Of a stretch of 64,000 bases of DNA, positions 17,677-26,326 are shown piece after piece. Position 1 is the first letter of the stretch; each line of letters begins with the position of its first letter. The notes beneath the pieces are model-generated. The model worked only from the letters and a program-made list of their open reading frames with translations. It ran no database searches and was not told where the DNA came from. The position numbers and the translations under genes were made by a program. Source of the DNA: JALOAD01 sp023228995 [NCBI: Candidatus Muiribacterium halophilum] (GTDB lineage: Bacteria > Muiribacteriota > Muiribacteriia > Muiribacteriales); assembly GCA_023228995.1 (NCBI GenBank), contig JALOAD010000006.1, positions 1 to 64,000 on the forward strand, in the 5' to 3' direction.

Positions 17677-18117
17677 TCAATTAACGAATTTGAGTTCCCA
17701 GAGTTTTCTGATTTCTTCTTTGCAAAGATATGAAGTGTTGAGAGTAATTTGTTTTTCAAGTTTAAATATAGCTTTAGCATTTCTTTCGGTTTTAATTCTA
17801 CCAAGTTTAGCATTACAAATAATATTAATAATATTTTTATCTTTATTATCTTGTTCAAATTTAACATTATAAATGCCACGAGCTAATTTTCCATCAATTT
17901 CTTCATTAAAATCAATATCATCAGGTGATTTACCTTTTAAAAAATGAAAAGCATGAGTTATACCAGCTTCTCCAATATAATAAACTTGATTATAATCAAT
18001 ATAAAATTTTCTTTCTTTGTCTGTTTGAGAATTTGAAGTAAGGAGCATTATCCCTAAGGTTGAAAAAACTGCAACCAAAGCTAATACTATTATAATTGTT
18101 GAACCTTTTTTATTCAT
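17677..18117 (-). CDS. Pilus-assembly-like (PilX-type) protein
   Basis: Membrane-anchored protein of 146 residues. MNKKGSTIIIVLALVAVFSTLGIML is a short basic start followed by one hydrophobic helix, like PilX-type minor pilins (GSxLIVxL), rather than the classical GFTLxE prepilin. The rest is an unclassified exported domain. Its start shares one base with the stop of the upstream prepilin gene (TAATG), so the two are co-translated. A role in a pilus or pseudopilus is inferred. Confidence 0.65.
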   Translation of the reverse strand: MNKKGSTIIIVLALVAVFSTLGIMLLTSNSQTDKERKFYIDYNQVYYIGEAGITHAFHFLKGKSPDDIDFNEEIDGKLARGIYNVKFEQDNKDKNIINIICNAKLGRIKTERNAKAIFKLEKQITLNTSYLCKEEIRKLWELKFVN

Positions 18118-18554
18118 TAATAACCTACCGGCCCATACTCTTTATCAAAAGCAGTATGAATTTTTTCTTCAACATCAAGAAAATATTTTTTACTTATCAT
18201 AAGATTTAATGGATATTTAAAAGTTTTGAGACCTTTATCCCATTTTGTAGTTATTTTAACATTATAAAGAAGTTGTTCACCTTTAACTGGAGAATATTCA
18301 ACTTCATAATAATAATTATCATCAGGTTCAGAGAATCTCCCTTTTTCAGGTAATATATCTTTTGGATTTTGATAAACAGCTTCAAGATATTCTTCAGCAA
18401 GACTTTGTGTTAAAAATATTGCTTTAAAATAATCAGCTTCTGCATTAGTACCTTTAGATGAGAAAATAAACATAGAAAGTACAGTTCCACCTGCAACAAC
18501 AAGTATTACAAGCGTAATCATAAGTTCTGTTAGTGTAAAACCTTTATTTTTCAT
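18117..18554 (-). CDS. Type IV prepilin-like protein
   Basis: MKNKGFTLTELMITLVILVV is a textbook prepilin leader: basic residues, cleavage after Gly5, then Phe and Glu at mature position 5, then a hydrophobic helix. The 145-residue protein resembles PilV-type minor pilins. No prepilin peptidase, assembly ATPase or secretin is in the window. There is no Shine-Dalgarno site; a promoter close upstream suggests the message starts almost at the ATG. Confidence 0.82.
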   Translation of the reverse strand: MKNKGFTLTELMITLVILVVAGGTVLSMFIFSSKGTNAEADYFKAIFLTQSLAEEYLEAVYQNPKDILPEKGRFSEPDDNYYYEVEYSPVKGEQLLYNVKITTKWDKGLKTFKYPLNLMISKKYFLDVEEKIHTAFDKEYGPVGY

Positions 18555-18561
18555 ATAAATT

Positions 18562-18589
18562 ATTATATCATAAAAATTGTTAATTGCAA
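18562..18589 (-). promoter_or_regulatory. Promoter of the prepilin pair
   Basis: On the minus strand TTGCAA (18589-18584), 16 bases, TATAAT (18567-18562). The start site would fall at about 18554-18556, at the ATG itself, so the message may be leaderless. Confidence 0.5.
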
Positions 18590-18615
18590 TATTGTAATAT
18601 TTTTTTGGAGGAATT

Positions 18616-19674
18616 TTGAAAAAAGTCGTTATTTTAAGTAATTCATTTATTTCTAAAAATGGTTGGGGAACTGTCGCATTTAATTTATCTAATCAATTAA
18701 AAAAAAATAAAAATTACGATGTTTTTGAATTGGAAGTTTATTGCAAATTTAATAAATGGTATAAAGGTCTTTTAAATATATATAATTATTTAAAAGTTTT
18801 TTTCTTTAATTATAAAAAAATAACTTCAAGTGATTATATAATTTGTGTTTGTGAACCTCTTTTTTTTTTAGGTTATATAGCAAAGATATTTAATAAAAAA
18901 ATAATACTTTTAATTTATGGATATGGTACATATATTTATACTCCTTTTGTTAAATTTCCCAAAAAATATTTATATTTATTTTTTTCTAAAAAGATTGATT
19001 ATATAATTGTTTCAAGTGAATTTTCTTTAAAAAAACTTAGAGAATGGTATAAAGGAAAAGCTTCAGTTATTAGTCTTGGAGTAAGTGTTAATGAATATTT
19101 TCCTATAGAATTAAAAAAAGAGTTTGATTTTATATATGTTGGTGCATTAAAAAAAAGGAAGGGATTTGAAGTTTTATTTGAAGCTTTTAAAAAACTTTTG
19201 ATAAAATTCCCAAACGCTAGATTATGTATAGTTGCAAAAAAACCTAAATTTACTTCTAAAACTGAAGATATTTTTAATTTAATAAAAAGTAATAATTTAA
19301 TATTTAAAGAAAAAGTTTCTCATAAAGACCTTATAGAATTGTATTCAAAGTCTAAATGTAATATATTGCCTAGTGTTAATTTAAAATATAGTTTTGAAGG
19401 TTTTGGTCTTGTGCATTTGGAAGCTAATGCTTGTGGAATTCCAAGTATTGGAACTTCTCAGTCTGCTAATGAAGATATTATAAAAAACAATTATAATGGT
19501 TTTTTATGTAAACAAAATGATATTTTGGATTTATATGAAAAAATGAAAATTATAGTTGAAAATAGTGCGATATTAAAAGAAATGTCAAAAAATGCAATTG
19601 ATAACTCAAAAAGATTTAGTTGGGAAAAAACAGCTGAAAAACTCTTTGATGTTATGGAGGGAAAAAAGCATTGA
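18616..19674 (+). CDS. GT4-type glycosyltransferase
   Basis: Retaining GT-B sugar transferase, probably building a surface glycan from a nucleotide sugar. The acceptor-side N-domain has NGWGTVAFNL. The C-domain has FIYVGALKKRKGFEVLFEAF and the EX7E motif FEGFGLVHLEANACGIPSIG. Length 352 is normal. It starts at TTG 18616 behind TTGGAGG. It is the first of seven tightly packed genes; its TGA overlaps the next TTG. Confidence 0.85.
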   Translation: MKKVVILSNSFISKNGWGTVAFNLSNQLKKNKNYDVFELEVYCKFNKWYKGLLNIYNYLKVFFFNYKKITSSDYIICVCEPLFFLGYIAKIFNKKIILLIYGYGTYIYTPFVKFPKKYLYLFFSKKIDYIIVSSEFSLKKLREWYKGKASVISLGVSVNEYFPIELKKEFDFIYVGALKKRKGFEVLFEAFKKLLIKFPNARLCIVAKKPKFTSKTEDIFNLIKSNNLIFKEKVSHKDLIELYSKSKCNILPSVNLKYSFEGFGLVHLEANACGIPSIGTSQSANEDIIKNNYNGFLCKQNDILDLYEKMKIIVENSAILKEMSKNAIDNSKRFSWEKTAEKLFDVMEGKKH

Positions 19675-20405
19675 TTTTAAAAAAAATATTTTCAAGATTA
19701 AAATTTACATATAATCTTATATTTTCTAAATATAAAGATTTAACAATAGAGACTAATTCTGATTTATGGTGGGAAAAAAAGAAAAATTTTATTCCTGGTC
19801 AAATGAGTGAATGGCAAAATATACGATTTTTAATTATAAAAAAAGAAATTACAAAAAAATCTACAGTTAAAGATATTGGTTGTGGAGATGGTTCTATACT
19901 TATAAATCTTTTAAAACAAAAAAAATTAAAAAAAGCTTATGGTATTGATAATTCAAAATATATGCTTGATTGTATAAAAAAACACGGTATAAGTTCAATT
20001 TATTTTGATTTTTTAAAAAACGAAAATTACAATATTATTCCTCAAACTGATTATACTTTAGTTTTAGAAGTTTTAGAACATCTTTTAAAACCTGAAAAAG
20101 TTTTGCTGGAATTATTGAGTAAAACTAATAAAAAACTGATATTTTCTATTCCAAATACTGGATTTATCGGTCATAGATTAAGACTTTTATTTGGAAGTTT
20201 TCCATATCAGTGGATTTTAAATCCATCAGATCATATAAGATATTGGACATATAGAGATTTGATATATTGGCTTAAACAATTGAAAATAAATAAAAAAAGT
20301 AAAATATGTTTTTATGAAGGAATTCCAATGTTAAAAGATATTTTTCCTTCACTTTTTGCAATGGGATTTATAGTTATTATTGATAATCAAGAGGATATTA
20401 AATGA
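19671..20405 (+). CDS. Class I SAM methyltransferase
   Basis: Methyltransferase with the SAM-binding loop VKDIGCGDGSIL near residue 65 and a VLEVLEHLLKPE motif characteristic of the UbiE/UbiG-like group. The substrate is unknown, presumably a sugar or lipid of the surface glycan given its neighbours. It starts at TTG 19671 with GGAGGG upstream and overlaps both the preceding and following genes by four bases. Confidence 0.82.
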   Translation: MILKKIFSRLKFTYNLIFSKYKDLTIETNSDLWWEKKKNFIPGQMSEWQNIRFLIIKKEITKKSTVKDIGCGDGSILINLLKQKKLKKAYGIDNSKYMLDCIKKHGISSIYFDFLKNENYNIIPQTDYTLVLEVLEHLLKPEKVLLELLSKTNKKLIFSIPNTGFIGHRLRLLFGSFPYQWILNPSDHIRYWTYRDLIYWLKQLKINKKSKICFYEGIPMLKDIFPSLFAMGFIVIIDNQEDIK

Positions 20406-21322
20406 AAAATATTAAAACTAAGAATATTATTAATTGTCCATTATGTAAGAAAAATAAAACTAACATTATCTATGATTTTAATAAATACAAAATATTAAAA
20501 TGTAAAAATTGTGGATTTTGTTATTTATCACCAAGACCAGTATCAGCAGAAGAACTTTACAAAAACGATTATTTTGATGAAAAATATTCTCTTGAAAAAT
20601 CTGATTTTCAGGAAATTAACAAAAAAATAAATGAAAATAAAGCAATGATTAAAAATGTGCTTAAATTTAAAAAAAATGGAGAATTTCTCGAGATTGGCTC
20701 AAATTATGGTTTTTTTCTTGCAGTAGCTTCTGCAAATGGTTTTAATACAACAGGTGTTGAGATTAATAGCAGATGTGCTGAATTTGCTGAAAAAGTATTA
20801 AATCTTAAAATAGTTAATGAAAATATTGAAAATGTAAATTTTCCAGAAAAAAAATTTGATGTAATATTTATGAGTCATGTTCTTGAACATTTTGATAATG
20901 TTATAGATAAATTTAAAAAAATTAATTCATGGTTAAAGGATGATGGAATTATTGTTATAAAAGTACCTGATTTTGAATGTTTGGAATCAAAAAGAGATAA
21001 AGAAAAATATCGTGGTTTAAGTGTTCCATATCATTATTCTCATTTTACTTTAAAAACACTGAAAAAATTAGCTAATATAATTTCTTTGAAAGTTATATTT
21101 ATTGATATTTGGATTGATTATAAGGTTTCAGAAAAAATTTTTTTCATGAAAAAATTAATAAAAAAGCAAAATGAACAATTAAAGTTTGATAGCGAAAAAT
21201 TAAATATTCCTAAAGTTTATTATAAAGAAGATTTTATTTCTAAACTTAAACATTTTATAAAAACAAAATTGTTATTCTATTTTAGAGGAAGATCAATTAC
21301 TGTTATAATGAAAAAAAAGTGA
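20402..21322 (+). CDS. Methyltransferase with zinc-ribbon head
   Basis: Begins with a four-cysteine ribbon (CPLCKKNK...CKNCGFCYLSPRP, residues 12-47), followed by a SAM domain with FLEIGSNYGFFLA and MSHVLEHFDN. This layout is typical of methyltransferases in sugar-modification and antibiotic clusters. Start ATG is in an ATGA overlap. The substrate is not predictable. Confidence 0.82.
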   Translation: MKNIKTKNIINCPLCKKNKTNIIYDFNKYKILKCKNCGFCYLSPRPVSAEELYKNDYFDEKYSLEKSDFQEINKKINENKAMIKNVLKFKKNGEFLEIGSNYGFFLAVASANGFNTTGVEINSRCAEFAEKVLNLKIVNENIENVNFPEKKFDVIFMSHVLEHFDNVIDKFKKINSWLKDDGIIVIKVPDFECLESKRDKEKYRGLSVPYHYSHFTLKTLKKLANIISLKVIFIDIWIDYKVSEKIFFMKKLIKKQNEQLKFDSEKLNIPKVYYKEDFISKLKHFIKTKLLFYFRGRSITVIMKKK

Positions 21323-21332
21323 GAAATTATTT

Positions 21333-22580
21333 TTGAATTTAAATATAAAAAATAATCTAAATTATATTTTTAAAAATTTTTCAGTTCTTTTTTTATTTAA
21401 TTCTTTATCTTTAATAATAAGTTTTTTATTTAATATTATATTGTTATCCCTTATAGAACAAAATGTATATGGTCAATACAAATATTACTTATCAATATTT
21501 GCAATGCTTTCAATCTTTTCTTTTTCAGGATTTAATGAAGCTTATTTACGAGATGTTTCTAAAAAAAATGAAGGAACTTTATATATAATATTAAAATTTA
21601 AGTTAAAAGTTTCTATTATTTTTTTATTATTATTCCTGATCGCTTCTCTGATTTTGTTTTATATTAATTATAATATTTTATATTTTACATTAATAGTATG
21701 TGTTTTTTATATACCATATTATGTTTTTGATGTTTTTAAATCATATTATTCAGGAAAACAGAAATTTAGAAAAATTGCTTTAATTAATTTTGTTAAAAAT
21801 ATATTAATTTTTTTGGTTATTTATGTATTTTTAAAATATGTAGAAGTAAAAAATGGAATTACTTTGATTTTGCTTTATTTATTGATTTCTTCAATAATTA
21901 ACAGTTATTTTTTGTTTAAAATAAAGAAAGAAATATCAAAGAGTAAAGATATTAAAAGAAACAATGACAGTTTAGAATTTGGCAAAAAAATAAGTTATCT
22001 TAACTTTTTTGTTTTATTACTTGGAAATACTGATAATTTGCTTTTAAAATATTTTTATGATTACAAAACTATCGCAATATATTCTACAGCAATGGTTTTT
22101 ATGCTTTTTATAAAATCTGCTGAATCAAGTTTTATAAGTATTTTAACTCCAATTTTTTATAAATATTCGAATTTAACTGAAACTTTTAGAAAAAACTATA
22201 AAAAATTTTTAATAATATTCTTTTTTTCAACTATATTAGCAATAATTAGTTATTTCTTATTTCCAATTGTTTCGAGAATTATTCTACCTGAAAAATATTT
22301 TGAGTCTATTAAATATGCAAATATAATGATATTTTATGTTTTGATGTTTGGAACTATGAATTTAATGTTTCAAAATCTTTTGATAGTAAATAAAAAATTA
22401 AAAAAAAGTTTTTATTTAAATTTAATTGTATCAATTATAAGAGCTTTACTTATGATTATTTTGTGTAAATATTATGGAATTTATGGTTTAGTATATTCAA
22501 CATGTTTTTGTTATGTTTTAGGATTAATATTTGCTTTTATATTTATTAATGACGAGATAAAAAAGGATGTAATGATATGA
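21333..22580 (+). CDS. Polysaccharide flippase (Wzx/MATE-like)
   Basis: About 12 hydrophobic helices over 415 residues with the N-terminal SLIEQNVYGQYKYYLSIFAM region typical of Wzx-type exporters, which move lipid-linked glycans across the inner membrane. It starts at TTG 21333. The last codons (KKDVMI) lie inside the 58-bp duplicated sequence, so the C-terminus may have been altered by that event. Confidence 0.8.
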   Translation: MNLNIKNNLNYIFKNFSVLFLFNSLSLIISFLFNIILLSLIEQNVYGQYKYYLSIFAMLSIFSFSGFNEAYLRDVSKKNEGTLYIILKFKLKVSIIFLLLFLIASLILFYINYNILYFTLIVCVFYIPYYVFDVFKSYYSGKQKFRKIALINFVKNILIFLVIYVFLKYVEVKNGITLILLYLLISSIINSYFLFKIKKEISKSKDIKRNNDSLEFGKKISYLNFFVLLLGNTDNLLLKYFYDYKTIAIYSTAMVFMLFIKSAESSFISILTPIFYKYSNLTETFRKNYKKFLIIFFFSTILAIISYFLFPIVSRIILPEKYFESIKYANIMIFYVLMFGTMNLMFQNLLIVNKKLKKSFYLNLIVSIIRALLMIILCKYYGIYGLVYSTCFCYVLGLIFAFIFINDEIKKDVMI

Positions 22581-22616
22581 AAATTAAATTATTTTGTGAC
22601 AATAGGGAGTTGTTTT
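22559..22616 (+). repeat. 58-bp duplication, left copy
   Basis: Matches 23339-23396 over 58 bases with three differences (22574, 22600, 22609), offset 780. It covers the end of the flippase gene and a copy of the first codons of the acetyltransferase gene (MKIKLFCDNRELF, then stop). Confidence 0.93.
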
Positions 22617-22671
22617 AGCTAGTTTATTTGGATTAATACTTATGAAATCAAATAAAAAATATAGTAAATAA
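22606..22671 (+). pseudogene. Gene-tail remnant of a membrane protein
   Basis: After the truncated acetyltransferase start, the frame GVVLASLFGLILMKSNKKYSK, then TAA at 22669, reads like the hydrophobic last helix and basic tail of a flippase-type membrane protein. It has no start of its own. With the 58-bp duplication it marks an old recombination joint between surface-gene modules. Confidence 0.5.
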
Positions 22672-22684
22672 GGAGTATAATAGT

Positions 22685-23353
22685 TTGTTAACTTTTTCAT
22701 CTTTAAAATTTAAATTAATGAAGTATTTTTCAAGAAGAGTTTTGATGAAAAACTTGAATTTATATATCGATAGTTTAAAAGAAAATAATATTAAAGTGTT
22801 AAATATTGGAAGTGGTGGAGCGTTTGGAAAATTAATTAATTTGGTAAATAAATTTGATGTTGTAAATATTGATTTTGATGAAAATAAAAAACCAGATATT
22901 TTATTTGATATAATGTCAGCACCTTTAAAAGACAATTTATTTCACAGTATTTTTTTTCTTGAAGTATTAGAACATGTAAAAAATCCTTTTAAAGCAATTG
23001 AAGAAATTAAGCGATTGCTAAAACCAGGAGGTGAATTAATATTGAGCGTTCCATTTGTTTACCCAGAACATGATATACCTCATGATTATTTTAGATTCAC
23101 CAAATATGGTATTAAACTTCTTCTTAAAGATTTTGATATTATAAAAATCGAAAAAAGAAGCGATTTTATTCATACTATTATAATTCTTCTTTTTAGGCTT
23201 CAAATGTCAAAATACAAAAGTGATAGAATTATTGGAGTTTTTTTGATTGCTCCAATATTATTTTGTTATCCTGTTTTTTATATTTTATCTAAACTTATTA
23301 AAACTGATTATTTTTCAAGTGGTTTCTTTGTAATAGCAAAAAAAAGGATGTAA
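22685..23353 (+). CDS. Class I SAM methyltransferase
   Basis: SAM-binding loop VLNIGSGGAFGK near residue 40, acidic VVNIDFDE, and FFLEVLEHVKNPFKAIEEIKRLLKPGGELILSVPF split across the core, ending with a hydrophobic segment (ILLFRLQM...FLIAPILFCYPVFYI). Length 222. It starts at TTG 22685 behind AAGGAG. This gene lies exactly between the two copies of the 58-bp duplication and so may be an inserted module. Confidence 0.8.
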   Translation: MLTFSSLKFKLMKYFSRRVLMKNLNLYIDSLKENNIKVLNIGSGGAFGKLINLVNKFDVVNIDFDENKKPDILFDIMSAPLKDNLFHSIFFLEVLEHVKNPFKAIEEIKRLLKPGGELILSVPFVYPEHDIPHDYFRFTKYGIKLLLKDFDIIKIEKRSDFIHTIIILLFRLQMSKYKSDRIIGVFLIAPILFCYPVFYILSKLIKTDYFSSGFFVIAKKRM

Positions 23354-23396
23354 TTATATGAAAATTAAATTATTTTGTGATAATAGGGATTTGTTT
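23339..23396 (+). repeat. 58-bp duplication, right copy
   Basis: Partner of 22559-22616. Here the sequence continues into an intact acetyltransferase gene, so this is probably the original location and the left copy the derived one. Confidence 0.9.
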
Positions 23397-23774
23397 TGTG
23401 CAAAAGATTTTCTTGGTTTATATATTAAAGCTGGATGGTGGGGTGAAAATTCAAAAAAAGATCTTTTTTATATTCAAAATATAATGGAAAACTCTTTTCC
23501 GTTTGTAGGTGTTTTTGATAATGATAAAATAATTGGTATGGGAAGAGCAATTAGTGATAAGGTAAGTGATGCTTATATTCAGGATATTTTTGTACTTGAA
23601 CAATATCGTGGAAAAGGTTTGGGTAAAAAACTTGTAAATAATATAATAAATTTTCTTCAAAATAATGAAATATCATGGATTGGTCTTATTGCAAAACCTG
23701 GAAAAACTATTTTTTATGAAAATATAGGTTTTGAAAAAATGAAAGATTTTTCCCCTATGTTATATGAAAAATAA
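23358..23774 (+). CDS. GNAT N-acetyltransferase
   Basis: 138-residue acetyltransferase of the GNAT fold. The acetyl-CoA loop IFVLEQYRGKGLGKKLVNNIINFL matches the Q/RxxGxG/A motif, and a C-terminal KPGKTIFYENIGFEKM is typical. The substrate is unknown. ATG 23358 overlaps the 58-bp repeat, and the end overlaps the next gene by 11 bases. Confidence 0.85.
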   Translation: MKIKLFCDNRDLFCAKDFLGLYIKAGWWGENSKKDLFYIQNIMENSFPFVGVFDNDKIIGMGRAISDKVSDAYIQDIFVLEQYRGKGLGKKLVNNIINFLQNNEISWIGLIAKPGKTIFYENIGFEKMKDFSPMLYEK

Positions 23775-25386
23775 AAATCTTATAAATATACTTAATGAAT
23801 ATATAATTTTTTTTGAAATTAATAGATTTTGTCAGGAAGATAAACTTTCGCATAATGGAAGACTTTGTTACTATTGGACTATTTGCAATTTTCTAAAAAA
23901 AAACACAGATTTTGAAAGTATTGAATTTAATAATATTTCCAAACAAATATTTTTAAATATTAAAAAAAATAAATTCGGAGATACAATAATATTTCCTGGT
24001 TTAGAAAATCGTAAAAATTATTCTACAAACTCTATTGATTGTGGAATATTTTTAGATAGTTTTTTTGACTATATAGAATATAGTGATAAAAAAGAGTATT
24101 TAAATTTAGCTGATAAAGTATTTGAAGAATATGCAATAAAAAAAATATCAGCAGATAATTTGTTACATAATCAAAATTTATGGCTTTTAGCTGGAATTTC
24201 TAGATATATTAAAGAAAGAGATAAAATTTCTGAATATAAATTACTTGTAAAAAAAAAATTAGATGAATGGTTTTTGAATATAAATTCGGATGGTAGCTTT
24301 TCATATTATGGAAAATATTCGAATAAAGGTCTTTCAGGAATAAGTCCTTATTATCACTCTCGTTGCACTGCTTTTTCATGGTATATAATAAAAAACCTTG
24401 GATTAGATGTTGAAGAATATATTGTTAAGTTAAAAAAAACTACTGAATTTTTATGTATTATGTATAGGGATGATTTAAAAAAAGAAATTTGTCTTGAATC
24501 TAAAAGGTATTATTTTAACTCAGAATTTGAATTTGGAAGTTTACCTTATGATCTTTATTGTTTTTATAAAATGTATGATTATACAAAAGATTTAATATGG
24601 AAAAAAAGGTTTTCTATTATATTTAATAAATTCATAAAATCTAATTATTTTCAAGAAAAAGATAATTGGCAATGTGATATTATGAGATGTTCTCATGGAG
24701 CATGGCTTTGTAGAATACCGTATGATTTTTATAAAAGTTTAGAAAAATATGAAGATAAAGAATTTTCTTTATTTGAATTAAATTATAAGAATGATTTTAT
24801 TAAAAGTTTTTTTATAAATTTTAAAAAATATTTTGTTATTTTAAAAAAAACATCTATAAATCCAATATCTGGTGGGAGAGTTTGTGGTTTGGTTTTATAT
24901 AGTGAAAAATTAAATATAAATGATATAAGTTACAGATATTGTTTACATTATTATAAAAAAGGCTTTTTTATAAGTAATTTTAAGTATTTAATTGATGATA
25001 TGAAAGGAGAAATGAAAAATATAATTTATGCTATATTTGATTCATTTTTTCATAAAAAGCGATTTAGACTTGCTTATATACAATTAAAATTAAATTTTTT
25101 TTCATATATTAGAACTTTATTTACTACTTTTTCATCAGAATTTGTATTAAATTTAAATATTATAGAAGAAAATCAGAATAGTATTACTTATTTTATTGAA
25201 ATTTGTGATATTAAAGGTAATAATAAAAAAGTAATTGGAGAGAGGAAAATTGAAAAAGAGCAATTAGAAATAAAAGTTTATGATATTATTTATAAAGAAA
25301 ATATAGGGAAGATATTTTTTAAAGGATTTGATAGTAAAATAAAAAAAGTGTTAAAAACTAATATAATCCACCGATTAAATGAATGA
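23764..25386 (+). CDS. Unrecognised 540-residue protein of the glycan cluster
   Basis: I do not recognise this family. It has no signal peptide or clear membrane helix. Residues 1-330 are mostly helical, with repeated aromatic-rich segments (CFYKMYDYTKDLIWKKRF, CSHGAWLCRIPYDFY) that recall alpha/alpha-toroid folds of glycan lyases and hydrolases. The last 200 residues look beta-rich, as in heparinase-like enzymes. That is a fold guess only. Its place among glycan genes suggests a carbohydrate role. Confidence 0.6.
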   Translation: MKNKNLINILNEYIIFFEINRFCQEDKLSHNGRLCYYWTICNFLKKNTDFESIEFNNISKQIFLNIKKNKFGDTIIFPGLENRKNYSTNSIDCGIFLDSFFDYIEYSDKKEYLNLADKVFEEYAIKKISADNLLHNQNLWLLAGISRYIKERDKISEYKLLVKKKLDEWFLNINSDGSFSYYGKYSNKGLSGISPYYHSRCTAFSWYIIKNLGLDVEEYIVKLKKTTEFLCIMYRDDLKKEICLESKRYYFNSEFEFGSLPYDLYCFYKMYDYTKDLIWKKRFSIIFNKFIKSNYFQEKDNWQCDIMRCSHGAWLCRIPYDFYKSLEKYEDKEFSLFELNYKNDFIKSFFINFKKYFVILKKTSINPISGGRVCGLVLYSEKLNINDISYRYCLHYYKKGFFISNFKYLIDDMKGEMKNIIYAIFDSFFHKKRFRLAYIQLKLNFFSYIRTLFTTFSSEFVLNLNIIEENQNSITYFIEICDIKGNNKKVIGERKIEKEQLEIKVYDIIYKENIGKIFFKGFDSKIKKVLKTNIIHRLNE

Positions 25387-25423
25387 TTTTATAAAAATAT
25401 GAATTAAAAACAAAGGATATTGC

Positions 25424-26326
25424 ATGAATGATTTTAAAAGTTTCGAGCTTAAAGATAGAGAGTATTTAGAAAAGTTTTTTTTAAAAGAAAATAATTTAAG
25501 ATTTTGTGAATTTAATTTTACAAATCTTTATTGTTGGGGTGAGATATATAAGATTTTGTGGAAAGAATTTAATAATTCTATACTTATGTATAATGGACTT
25601 GAGGATGTTATTTATTTTCCTCTTGGAGATGAATTTGAGGTTAAAGATATTATTAATATATCAGACTCTATGATAAAGCAGGGTAAAACTGGTAATTATA
25701 TGTTTGTACCGCATTATTATATTGAAAAATACAAAGAGGAATTATCTGATGATTTTAATATAATTGCTGATGAAAATAATTTTGATTATATTTATTTAAC
25801 AGAAAAACTCGCATTTTTAAAAGGCAGAAAACTTTCAAAGAAAAGAAATCTTATTTCTCAATTTGAGAGAAATATAGTTGATTATAAAAGTGAATTATTA
25901 AAAAAAGAATATAGCGAAGAATGTCTTAAACTTGCAAGAAAATGGTGTGAGGAAAGAATATGTGATTTATTAGGATTTACTGAAGAAATGTCTGCTATTA
26001 GAAGAGTTTTTGATAATTTTAATAAACTTTCTGTTGAAGGTATTGTTGTTAAAGTAGATGGAAAGATTGAAGCTTTTTCTATTTTTTCTAAATTATATGA
26101 AGATTGTTATGATATTCATTTTGAAAAATATAATTCTTCTATTAAAGGAATTGCTCAGATAATAAATAAAGATACTGCTGTTTATTTAAATGATAAATGC
26201 CAATATATTAATAGAGAACAGGATATGGGGATTTTAGGTCTTAAAAAAAGTAAAAGATCGTATTATCCAGATCTAATGCCAAAAAGTTATATATTGGAAA
26301 GAAAATCAAAGGAGATTTGTAAATGA
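25424..26326 (+). CDS. DUF2156 protein (phosphatidylglycerol lysyltransferase-like)
   Basis: About 300 residues with a tandem GNAT-like layout. The N-terminal half has FCEFNFTNLYCWGE, and the C-terminal half HFEKYNSSIKGIAQIIN...YINREQDMGILGLKKSKRSYYP, matching DUF2156. Relatives of this fold transfer amino acids from tRNA to lipids or peptides, but free-standing bacterial DUF2156 proteins are mostly uncharacterised. AAAGGA precedes ATG. The stop overlaps metH by four bases. Confidence 0.8.
   Translation: MNDFKSFELKDREYLEKFFLKENNLRFCEFNFTNLYCWGEIYKILWKEFNNSILMYNGLEDVIYFPLGDEFEVKDIINISDSMIKQGKTGNYMFVPHYYIEKYKEELSDDFNIIADENNFDYIYLTEKLAFLKGRKLSKKRNLISQFERNIVDYKSELLKKEYSEECLKLARKWCEERICDLLGFTEEMSAIRRVFDNFNKLSVEGIVVKVDGKIEAFSIFSKLYEDCYDIHFEKYNSSIKGIAQIINKDTAVYLNDKCQYINREQDMGILGLKKSKRSYYPDLMPKSYILERKSKEICK

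Noticed and set aside
22648-22935. Minus-strand frame across the methyltransferase start
   Set aside because: It overlaps the well-supported methyltransferase gene and has no ribosome site.
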